From an uncultured Micrococcales bacterium (GTDB taxonomy: Bacteria > Actinomycetota > Actinomycetes > Actinomycetales > Microbacteriaceae): a DNA stretch of 58,540 nucleotides. The notes under the pieces were generated by a model. The model did no database searches, was not told the DNA's origin, and saw only the letters and a list, made by a program, of their open reading frames with translations. Positions within the stretch are counted from its first letter, which is position 1; every line of letters starts with the position of its first letter. Below are positions 52,319-58,540 of this stretch, one piece after another. The translations under genes and the position numbers were made by a program. The stretch is taken from positions 1 to 58,540 of the forward strand of contig CAIRNX010000031.1 of NCBI GenBank assembly GCA_903880095.1, in the 5' to 3' direction.

Positions 52319-52681
52319 ATGACGAAACCCACTCGCCGACACGTGCTCGGCATCTATGGTGAACGCCTGGCCGCTGACTATTTGGTATCCATCGGTTACG
52401 AGATCGTCGACCGCAATTGGCGCTGTGGCATCGGCGAAATAGACCTCGTTGCAAGAGATAACGATAGGTGGGTCTTTGTTGAGGTCAAGACTCGAAACGG
52501 AGCTGGCTTCGGTTCACCTTTCGAGGCGATTACCGATGAAAAGCTGAATCGACTTCGCAGGCTGGTCGGAGAATGGTGCCGAATCAAGCAGGTTTCCGGA
52601 GTCCAAGTGCGCATCGATGCCATTTCGGTTCTGGTAGAACAAGGCAAGGTCTATTTAGAACATCTAAAGCAGGTTTTCTAG
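52319..52681 (+). CDS. yraN: YraN/UPF0102 family endonuclease-like protein
   Basis: This 120-residue protein has a Holliday-junction-resolvase-like/restriction-like fold. Conserved elements are LGIYGERLAADYLVSIGY, DRNWRCGIGEIDLVARD (with the E-I-D metal-binding motif) and VFVEVKTRNGAGFGSPFEAI (E-V-K). The ATG at 52319 is chosen because TRRHVLG is the usual start; the codons upstream to 52277 lie in the intergenic gap. The stop TAG overlaps the comM GTG. Confidence 0.9.
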   Translation: MTKPTRRHVLGIYGERLAADYLVSIGYEIVDRNWRCGIGEIDLVARDNDRWVFVEVKTRNGAGFGSPFEAITDEKLNRLRRLVGEWCRIKQVSGVQVRIDAISVLVEQGKVYLEHLKQVF

Positions 52682-54192
52682 TGGCGCTGGCCAAAACTAA
52701 AGCCGTCGCGCTTTTCGGGCTCAACGGAACCCTAATCGATGTTGAAGCAGACATTTCAAGCAATCTTCCCAATTTCATTCTTGTTGGGTTACCCGATGCC
52801 TCACTGAGCGAAGCCACGTCAAGAGTTCGTGCTGCCTGCACAAACAGCGGGCTCAGCCTGCCTGGTAGACGTATTACCGTGAATCTCTCGCCCGCATCGG
52901 TGCCCAAACGAGGTTCGTCTTTTGACTTGGCGATCGCGATTTCGGTGCTGGCCGCGACTGGCGCCATAAACCCAGGGAACGCGGCCAACTGGCTTCACAT
53001 TGGCGAGTTAGCTCTCGATGGTTCCATTCGAGGAGTCCATGGTGTTTTGCCTTCGCTCCTAGCGGCCAAGGAACTCGGCTGGGCAAGATTCGTTGTGCCA
53101 ACCGAAAACCTTCCAGAAGCGGAGGTGATTGAGGGAATCGAAGTTCAGAGTTTCGATCACCTCACGCAGGTTGCGTCTTTTCACGGCTCGGATGTTCAGC
53201 CGCGCAAAGAGTCCAATTTGAGGGTGATTTCTCGTCAAGCTGACACCAAGGGTCTTTGCTATTCCGACGTACTCGGTCAGTCAGAGGTAATCGACTCAAT
53301 GGTGGTGGCGGCGACTGGTGGTCACCACATGTTGATGGTTGGTTCTCCAGGGTCGGGCAAGACCATGATTGCCGAACGATTGCCCTCAATTTTGCCATCG
53401 CTAACCACCGAGCAGGCAATCGAAACCGCTGCAGTCGAGTCGCTTTCGGGGCTTCCATCTGGCATCACTTTTGTTCCGCCCTTCAGGGCTCCGCACCACA
53501 ACTCATCTGCGTCATCGCTGATTGGTGGCGGTTTGGCTGTCCCAAGGCCTGGCCTGATTTCATTGGCGCATAACGGAGTTCTCTTTCTAGATGAAGCACC
53601 TGAGTTTCAACAGCCCGCGCTAGAAGCGCTCAGGCAACCACTTGAATCTGGCGAAGTGGTCATCTCTCGAGCCGCTGGCGTGGCTAGGTTTCCAGCTCGC
53701 TTTCAGTTGGTCATGGCGGCAAACCCTTGCCCCTGCGGTTTTGCCTGGGACCCAAACCGACAGTGCAAATGTGTCGAACCGGCCAAGTCTCGCTATCTGA
53801 ATCGACTTTCGGGGCCGCTACTTGATCGCATCGATATTTCGCTTCGAGTCAACACTGTTCCGAAGGCCATGCAGAAGAAGCGCGGCCCAAGCTCGAGCGA
53901 ACTTCGTGAAAAGGTTTTAGCCGGCCGCGCCTTTGGTGCAGCAAGACTTGCCAAGACACCCTGGCGGCTTAACGCACAAGTACCTGGCGCTTATCTAAGG
54001 CGAAACTGGAGGCCAACTGGAGCTGCTTCTGATCGCCTCGACAAGGCCTTAGAGCGAGGTTTGCTAAGCATGCGAGGCTACGACAGATGTATTCGTTTGG
54101 CTCACACACTCGCCGACCTAGATCAGGTTGAAACTCCAACCGTTGAACATGTAGCCCGTGCGATGTATCTGCGAGGTGGCGAGCTTGGTTAG
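52681..54192 (+). CDS. comM: YifB/ComM family Mg-chelatase-like ATPase
   Basis: This 503-residue AAA+ protein of the ComM (YifB) family is a helicase that extends recombination branches during natural transformation in Haemophilus and Vibrio. The N-terminal Lon-like part starts ALAKTKAVALFGLNG and contains RITVNLSPASVPKRGSSFDL. The AAA+ core has Walker A GSPGSGKTMIAERL near residue 222, FRAPHHNSSASSLIGGG, VLFLDEAPEF and the cysteine cluster NPCPCGF...QCKC. GTG 52681 (TAGTG overlap with yraN) fits the family N-terminus. dprA follows, so the pair may serve uptake or recombination of DNA. Confidence 0.95.
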   Translation: MALAKTKAVALFGLNGTLIDVEADISSNLPNFILVGLPDASLSEATSRVRAACTNSGLSLPGRRITVNLSPASVPKRGSSFDLAIAISVLAATGAINPGNAANWLHIGELALDGSIRGVHGVLPSLLAAKELGWARFVVPTENLPEAEVIEGIEVQSFDHLTQVASFHGSDVQPRKESNLRVISRQADTKGLCYSDVLGQSEVIDSMVVAATGGHHMLMVGSPGSGKTMIAERLPSILPSLTTEQAIETAAVESLSGLPSGITFVPPFRAPHHNSSASSLIGGGLAVPRPGLISLAHNGVLFLDEAPEFQQPALEALRQPLESGEVVISRAAGVARFPARFQLVMAANPCPCGFAWDPNRQCKCVEPAKSRYLNRLSGPLLDRIDISLRVNTVPKAMQKKRGPSSSELREKVLAGRAFGAARLAKTPWRLNAQVPGAYLRRNWRPTGAASDRLDKALERGLLSMRGYDRCIRLAHTLADLDQVETPTVEHVARAMYLRGGELG

Positions 54193-55348
54193 TGCGCAAA
54201 AACTCGATGCAGAAGGTTTTGCAGCCGCTGCATGGACGACCATCGTCGAACCGGGAGATGAACTTGCCGGGCTACTTCGCCTGACTCTCGGTTCAGAGGC
54301 ATCCCTCAATTGCTTGATAAAGCGGGAATCACCTCGCAAGATTGCCGACCGCATTCTGGCTACCGAACACTGTGAGCTGGCAGTCACCAGGTTTTCTAGG
54401 TTGGTGCCCACAATGGAGGACGCGCTGGAGCGGTGGTTGCCTCGGTTGAGTAAACAGGCGGTCGAAAACGCGCTCAAGGTTGCCGCGGTGGTTGACGCGA
54501 AGTTCATTCACCCGTCGAGTGACGATTGGCCAACGGGTCTAAGTGATCTCGGCCTTGGAATGCCGGCGGGGTTCTGGGTTCGAGGTTCTCTCGAGAGATT
54601 GAACCCAGCTTTATCGATTGTTGGGTCTAGGAGTGCCACTGCCTATGGCTCTTGGGTCTGTGCCGAATTCGTAAGTCAACTTGCCGAAAGGGGCTTTGGA
54701 ACGGTTTCTGGCGGCGCTTTCGGCGTCGATGCCGCGGTTCATAGCGCGGCCATTGCACTCGACACTCCAAATTTCGCCGTAATGGCCGGGGGAGTTGACC
54801 AGTTCTACCCCTCGAGCAATGCAGAGCTGTTGCGAAACGTAGTCGCGATCGGCGCCGTGATTTCTGAACTCCCGCCGGGGGCAAGGCCAACCCGATGGAG
54901 GTTTTTGCAACGAAATCGAATCATTGCGGCTCTCGGTAGGGCAACACTGGTTGTCGAAGCGGGGCATCGTTCTGGCGCAATTAACACAGCAAATCACGCC
55001 TTGACCATTGGCCGGCCCGTAGGGGCAGTGCCTGGGCTAATAAATCGATCAACGAGTGACGGATGCCACCGACTCATTAGAGACGGTCTTGCCAACCTTG
55101 TTGGAGGCGCTTCGGATCTATTCGAACTAGCTGGTATACCCGTTGTCAATGATTCTTCGGTTGAGTCAATAGGTGCGCTAGAACTCCGTGCGCTCGATGC
55201 GCTCACTCTTCGATTTGCCAGTCAAGACTCAATAATGCAAAAGGCCGGCCTAACCGCTCTCGAGTTGGCCATCGCACTGGGGGCTCTTGAAATCGTTGGG
55301 CGCGCCGAACGAGATGCTCAGGGTTATTGGCGCAAACCAATTCACTAG
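54185..55348 (+). CDS. dprA: DNA processing protein DprA
   Basis: This 387-residue protein loads RecA onto incoming single-stranded DNA. The central Rossmann-like domain has SIVGSRSATAYGSWVC, GTVSGGAFGVDAAVHSAAI and RFLQRNRIIAALGRATLVVE, then GHRSGAINTANHAL. A C-terminal winged-helix region (LTALELAIALGALEIVGRAE) closes the protein. TTG 54185 is chosen because GAGGTGG lies about six bases upstream and the overlap with comM is only 8 bp; GTG 54158 or 54176 are alternatives. Natural transformation is not shown by the window alone. Confidence 0.92.
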   Translation: MVSAQKLDAEGFAAAAWTTIVEPGDELAGLLRLTLGSEASLNCLIKRESPRKIADRILATEHCELAVTRFSRLVPTMEDALERWLPRLSKQAVENALKVAAVVDAKFIHPSSDDWPTGLSDLGLGMPAGFWVRGSLERLNPALSIVGSRSATAYGSWVCAEFVSQLAERGFGTVSGGAFGVDAAVHSAAIALDTPNFAVMAGGVDQFYPSSNAELLRNVVAIGAVISELPPGARPTRWRFLQRNRIIAALGRATLVVEAGHRSGAINTANHALTIGRPVGAVPGLINRSTSDGCHRLIRDGLANLVGGASDLFELAGIPVVNDSSVESIGALELRALDALTLRFASQDSIMQKAGLTALELAIALGALEIVGRAERDAQGYWRKPIH

Positions 55349-55386
55349 ACGCTTTGATATTCGACGAGCGGAACTAAACTGACGGC

Positions 55387-56748
55387 ATGAATCTCCCTAC
55401 CGCCGTGGAGTTGGCTGAGGCCGTTCGCTCCGGAACTCTTACTGCCGTTGACGCTACGAAGGCTGCCCTGAGACGAGTGGAGTCGCACGATGGCCGTATC
55501 GGAGCATTTCAAGTCGTTCGAACAGAACGTGCGCTTGCTGAGGCAGCTTTGCTGGATGCGCGCGACGATCTGGCATCGCTGCCGCTGGCTGGAGTGCCCA
55601 TTGCCATCAAAGACAGCATCCCTGTGGCGGGGGAGTCGATGCGCGTCGGCTCGTCAGCAACCAGCGCGAAGCCTCAATCGTCCGATCACGAGGTGGTTGC
55701 TCGTCTTAGGGCCGCTGGGGCAATAGTGATCGGCCTGACCAGAGTGCCTGAGCTTTGCGTTTTTGGAACAACCGACTCTGAATTCGGCATTAGCCGGAAC
55801 CCGTGGAATACCGAACGCACGCCCGGGGGATCATCGGGTGGTTCAGCCGCTGCCGTGGCCTCGGGTATCGTTCCATTTGCACACGGAAACGACGGCATGG
55901 GCTCAATTCGCGGGCCAGCCGGCAACTGCGGGCTCTTCGGGCTAAAGCCTGGCGGTGGTGTCGTTCCCCAAGACATCGGGTTCGATTCGTGGGGCGGAAT
56001 GAGCGAAAACGGACCACTCGCGACCACTGTAGCTGACGCCGCACTTTTACTTTCGGTCATGTCAAATCGCCCCGAACTCGCCAACCCCAAGGAGCCTCAG
56101 CGTCCGTTGCGCATCGCAATTGCCGCAGGCGAGCCTTCATTTCTTGTGAAGCTAGACCCGGAATGGCGCCGAGGCCTTGAAGAAACAGCCGAAGCTCTCC
56201 GAGCCATTGGTCACAGCGTGACCGAGACCAAGTTTCCTTACGACCCGAACCCGATTCCCCTTTTGGTTCGCTGGTTTGCCGGCACTGAGGCTGATGCTCG
56301 TGACCTTGACCAGGAGTTGTTGAACCCGCGTACACGCACCCACGCTAGGCTCGGAAGGCTCGCGAGGCGTCTCGGGCTTCTGAGGCAAGGGCCAGTAGAG
56401 CGCTCGCGAGAAAAGATCACGAGGTTTTTCGACGACTTTGATCTCCTAGTCACACCTACCCTCGCCCAGTCCGGGCCAGAGGCTAGTCTTTGGTCACAGC
56501 GCAGCTGGTTCGCGAACCTTGCGTCAAACATCCGATACGCGCCGTATCAGTCGACATGGAACCTGCTCGACTGGCCTTCGGCAAGCGTTCCCGCAGGCTT
56601 TCACAAAGTCGATGGTGTTCCTCTCGGAGTCCAACTTGTAGCACCCCCGCAAGCGAACGCAGCGGGTGAAGCGATGATTCTGAGTCTCGCTCTGCAACTC
56701 GAGCGGGTTCGCCCTTGGCCCCGAATCGCCACTGGTTTCAATAGTTAG
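55387..56748 (+). CDS. Amidase (amidase signature family)
   Basis: This 453-residue enzyme has the Ser-cisSer-Lys triad of the amidase signature family: Lys in GVPIAIKDSIPVAG (near residue 76), the cis-Ser region TPGGSSGGSAAAVASG (near residue 150) and nucleophile Ser in HGNDGMGSIRGPAGN. The last Gly-Ser-Ile-Arg motif appears as DGMGSIR instead of DGGGSIR. The substrate is unknown; it is not adjacent to gatB or gatC, so the GatA role is unlikely. It lies between dprA and xerC with a 38-bp gap upstream. Confidence 0.88.
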   Translation: MNLPTAVELAEAVRSGTLTAVDATKAALRRVESHDGRIGAFQVVRTERALAEAALLDARDDLASLPLAGVPIAIKDSIPVAGESMRVGSSATSAKPQSSDHEVVARLRAAGAIVIGLTRVPELCVFGTTDSEFGISRNPWNTERTPGGSSGGSAAAVASGIVPFAHGNDGMGSIRGPAGNCGLFGLKPGGGVVPQDIGFDSWGGMSENGPLATTVADAALLLSVMSNRPELANPKEPQRPLRIAIAAGEPSFLVKLDPEWRRGLEETAEALRAIGHSVTETKFPYDPNPIPLLVRWFAGTEADARDLDQELLNPRTRTHARLGRLARRLGLLRQGPVERSREKITRFFDDFDLLVTPTLAQSGPEASLWSQRSWFANLASNIRYAPYQSTWNLLDWPSASVPAGFHKVDGVPLGVQLVAPPQANAAGEAMILSLALQLERVRPWPRIATGFNS

Positions 56749-56783
56749 CAGCCATTCAGCTGGGTTCTTGAACTAAAACGCCT

Positions 56784-56795
56784 TAATCTTTGAAT
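56784..56795 (+). promoter_or_regulatory. -10-like element immediately before the xerC start
   Basis: TAATCT at 56784-56789 lies about seven bases upstream of GTG 56796 and no Shine-Dalgarno sequence is present. This spacing suggests a leaderless transcript, common in Actinobacteria. Confidence 0.4.
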
Positions 56796-57701
56796 GTGCA
56801 GACGTTTGATCGGATTTTAGCCGACTACTGCGCCCATCTTGAGTCTGGGCGCGGTTATTCTGCGCACACCGTAAAGGGTTATCGCACCGATGTTTTTGAG
56901 CTCTTTGCCTACCTTGAGAGCATTGGCGAAACCAACCTCAGTGGCGTCACACTCGATGCCTTGCGAGATTTTCTCTTCAAGCTCACCGAAAAGGGTCTGA
57001 GCAAGGCAACCATGGCGCGCAAAAGTGCATCAATTCGCTCACTGACAGCTTGGTGTTTCAAGAACGGACTCATCGAGAACGACCCTGGTTTGCGCCTGCG
57101 AACGCCAAAGACCAGTCGCACATTGCCAAAGGTGGTTGGCAAGGAGTCAATCGACATTATTTTCAAGGTTCTGGAGTCGATGGCGACCGAGGATAACCCC
57201 GGTGGTCTATGCGACCGACTTGCCGTTGAGCTGCTCTATGCGAGCGGTGCTCGTGTCAGTGAACTCGTGGGGCTAAATGTTTCAGATGTTGATTTTTCGC
57301 GCAACCTGTTGAGAGTCATGGGTAAGGGTGGAAAAGAGCGGATGGTGCCCTTTGGCGTTCCCGCTAGGGACGCCCTTGATGCTTGGCTCGTTCATGGGCG
57401 CAAACAATACGTCAACGAAAAAAGCGGAGATGCGCTGCTGCTGACTTCACGCGGCGGTCGCGTTGGAGTGCGGCAGATCTATTCTTTGGTCGCCGGTTTG
57501 TTAGCCGAGACTCCAACCGGGGTCGCCGGCCCACACTCGCTAAGGCACAGCGCTGCGACGCACCTGCTCGACGGAGGAGCAGACCTGAGAGCGGTGCAGG
57601 AGCTCCTCGGCCACGCGAGCCTCGGAACAACGCAGATTTACACTCACGTGAGCATTGAAAGGCTCAAAGAGGGTTACAAGATTGCGCACCCTAGGGCTTA
57701 G
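56796..57701 (+). CDS. xerC: Tyrosine recombinase XerC
   Basis: This 301-residue integrase-family recombinase resolves chromosome dimers at dif with XerD. The N-terminal SAM-like domain includes GRGYSAHTVKGYRTDVFEL and ARKSASIRSLTAWC. The catalytic domain has Arg in ASGARVSELVGL, His-x-x-Arg in HSLRHSAATHLLDGGADLR and the nucleophile Tyr in LGHASLGTTQIYTHV. The position next to rpsB in the actinobacterial order favours XerC over XerD. GTG 56796 gives MQTFDRILADYC; TTG 56790 is possible. The stop overlaps the convergent M23 gene by 11 bp. Confidence 0.92.
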   Translation: MQTFDRILADYCAHLESGRGYSAHTVKGYRTDVFELFAYLESIGETNLSGVTLDALRDFLFKLTEKGLSKATMARKSASIRSLTAWCFKNGLIENDPGLRLRTPKTSRTLPKVVGKESIDIIFKVLESMATEDNPGGLCDRLAVELLYASGARVSELVGLNVSDVDFSRNLLRVMGKGGKERMVPFGVPARDALDAWLVHGRKQYVNEKSGDALLLTSRGGRVGVRQIYSLVAGLLAETPTGVAGPHSLRHSAATHLLDGGADLRAVQELLGHASLGTTQIYTHVSIERLKEGYKIAHPRA

Positions 57702-58188
57702 TCGTTAGTAGTCGACTCGGCGTCAAGCCACCGATTGTAACCAGCGGCGACAGGTAGCCCTGCGCCATGCGTAGCGAAAAGTGCAGGCAGGTTCTGACCC
57801 CGCAGTGGTTTTTATAGTTGGGGTAACTGCAAACTCGCCCGATTAGTTGGCCGCGCTTCACCTTGGTCGCTTTGGCGACTATCGGGCAAATCGGTTCAAA
57901 AGACGTGAGCATCGAACCAGCATGCTGAATTGTGAGCACACCTCGGTTCACGACCAGCCCTGCGAAGCTCACGACGCCGTCGGCTGGAGCAACAACCGCT
58001 TGCCCGGTGCTGACAAGGTAATCAACGCCGCGATGGCCTGCCGAATAGTCGGAACTTGGTTGCAGGAACGCGTTTACCAGTTGCGGATTTACCACGGGCG
58101 CTTGCCAACTTTGTGCGGCGAAAGATTGCCTTGGAACCATCAAAATCAAAAGAAATCCGATGGCCAGAATTGGTAAATGTTTTCGCAT
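57691..58188 (-). CDS. Secreted M23 (LytM-type) peptidase-like protein
   Basis: This 165-residue exported protein has a signal peptide (about residues 1-25, ending SFAAQ) and a single LytM domain. Motif 1 is HRGVDY (HxxxD, zinc ligands), then a Gly-rich beta-strand region. The last motif, usually HxH, reads CLHFSLR, so the catalytic first His is Cys while the zinc-ligand His remains. Cysteines in CPIVAKA, VCSYPNYKNHC and RTC may form disulfides. The gene is divergent from rpsB, as in many Actinobacteria. It may be an inactive envelope factor or an atypical peptidase. Confidence 0.85.
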   Translation of the reverse strand: MRKHLPILAIGFLLILMVPRQSFAAQSWQAPVVNPQLVNAFLQPSSDYSAGHRGVDYLVSTGQAVVAPADGVVSFAGLVVNRGVLTIQHAGSMLTSFEPICPIVAKATKVKRGQLIGRVCSYPNYKNHCGVRTCLHFSLRMAQGYLSPLVTIGGLTPSRLLTTKP

Positions 58189-58399
58189 CGAATAATCCTG
58201 CGATCGGCTTCACAGAGCCGAGAGCGCTGGTGCAAACCGGTGGAAAACTGCTATGCTTTTAGAAGCACTTGGCGAAAGCCTTGTGACTTCGCGTGTCGAT
58301 CAACGGCAAACACCATCAGTCCCTCGGGCGGTTTTTGTTGCGGCACTAGGTTTGCCAGCAACCGCAGGCAAAGACAACTGAGAAATAAGGAGCACTGCT
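58189..58399 (+). promoter_or_regulatory. rpsB promoter and leader region
   Basis: The 211-bp gap before rpsB contains TATGCT at 58252-58257, a plausible -10 without a clear -35. The long leader can pair TGCGG (58339-58343) with CCGCA (58362-58366). The SD AAGGAG lies at 58387-58392. Long leaders are typical for ribosomal protein S2 operons; no known regulatory RNA was recognised. Confidence 0.45.
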
Positions 58400-58540
58400 A
58401 TGGCAGTTGTAACCGTTCGCCAGCTACTTGACGCTGGCGTGCACTTCGGGCACCAGACCCGTCGTTGGAACCCAAAGATGAAGCGATTCATCCTGACCGA
58501 CCGTTCGGGCATCTACATCATCGACCTTCAGAAGTCGATC
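58400..58540 (+). CDS. rpsB: 30S ribosomal protein S2, N-terminal part
   Basis: The first 47 codons are in the window: [20 protein letters not shown], then [15 protein letters not shown], an unmistakable S2 start. The gene runs out of the window, so tsf, which usually follows, is not visible. ATG 58400 has AAGGAG upstream at eight bases. Confidence 0.97.
   Translation, partial: MAVVTVRQLLDAGVHFGHQTRRWNPKMKRFILTDRSGIYIIDLQKSI

Noticed and set aside
55387-56748. Amidase as GatA of the Glu-tRNA(Gln) amidotransferase
   Set aside because: No gatB or gatC neighbours, and the nucleophile motif reads DGMGSIR and not the GatA form.

Overview
The window looks like a chromosomal segment of a small-genome actinobacterium of the family Microbacteriaceae, resembling the planktonic freshwater/marine Luna-type lineages (Rhodoluna/Aquiluna). 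The assignment is an inference. It rests on moderate GC, tight packing with many overlapping start/stop codons, GTG/TTG starts, typical actinobacterial gene orders (rpsP-khpA-rimM-trmD-rplS-lepB-rnhB-DUF2469-yraN-comM-dprA; M23 peptidase beside rpsB; fdxA-dapC), and decaprenyl-phospho-ribose enzymes. No phage, insertion sequence, CRISPR array or tRNA gene was found. The only structural RNA gene is the 3' end of tmRNA at the left edge.

Layout, left to right. (1) 1-6173: tmRNA end and terminator, small membrane protein, lipoprotein, phosphodiester glycosidase, then DprE2-, DprE1- and UbiA-type genes for decaprenyl-phosphoryl-arabinose, then a HicB-like antitoxin and a DoxX protein sharing a symmetric divergent promoter. 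(2) 6176-11030: a five-gene leftward operon behind a cobalamin riboswitch. It encodes an ECF importer (S, fused double ATPase, T) plus two exported proteins that look like the alpha- and beta-domains of intrinsic factor/transcobalamin on separate chains. (3) 11086-15594: a tandem glycine riboswitch driving gcvT-gcvH-gcvP. The two riboswitches sit back to back, and each is followed by a hairpin that can hide the ribosome binding site of the first gene. (4) 15591-16969: CPBP protease and LysE exporter. (5) 17115-25740: a peptide ABC importer with two binding proteins, a permease with a large membrane insert, a second permease and a fused double ATPase, interrupted by a PH-domain gene on the other strand. 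(6) 25812-36250: typA, a giant polytopic membrane protein, an iron permease behind an iron-box-like palindrome, a PIG-L deacetylase with a membrane domain, ferredoxin, dapC, citrate synthase. (7) 36247-58540: a long core-genome block for DNA repair, coenzyme A, ribosome maturation, chromosome condensation and protein targeting (rsmD, recG, coaD, DUF177, rpmF, rnc, mutM, smc, ftsY, ffh, rpsP, khpA, rimM, trmD, rplS, lepB, rnhB, yraN, comM, dprA, amidase, xerC, M23 peptidase, start of rpsB).

Most noteworthy observations: the split transcobalamin-like B12 capture module with ECF importer; the divergent B12/glycine riboswitch pair with SD-masking hairpins; a rimM gene that appears to start at ATT; a DprE1 homologue with alanine where the mycobacterial drug-target cysteine lies; perfect 12-bp tandem repeats in ftsY; and matching promoters with structured leaders before rpsP and rplS.
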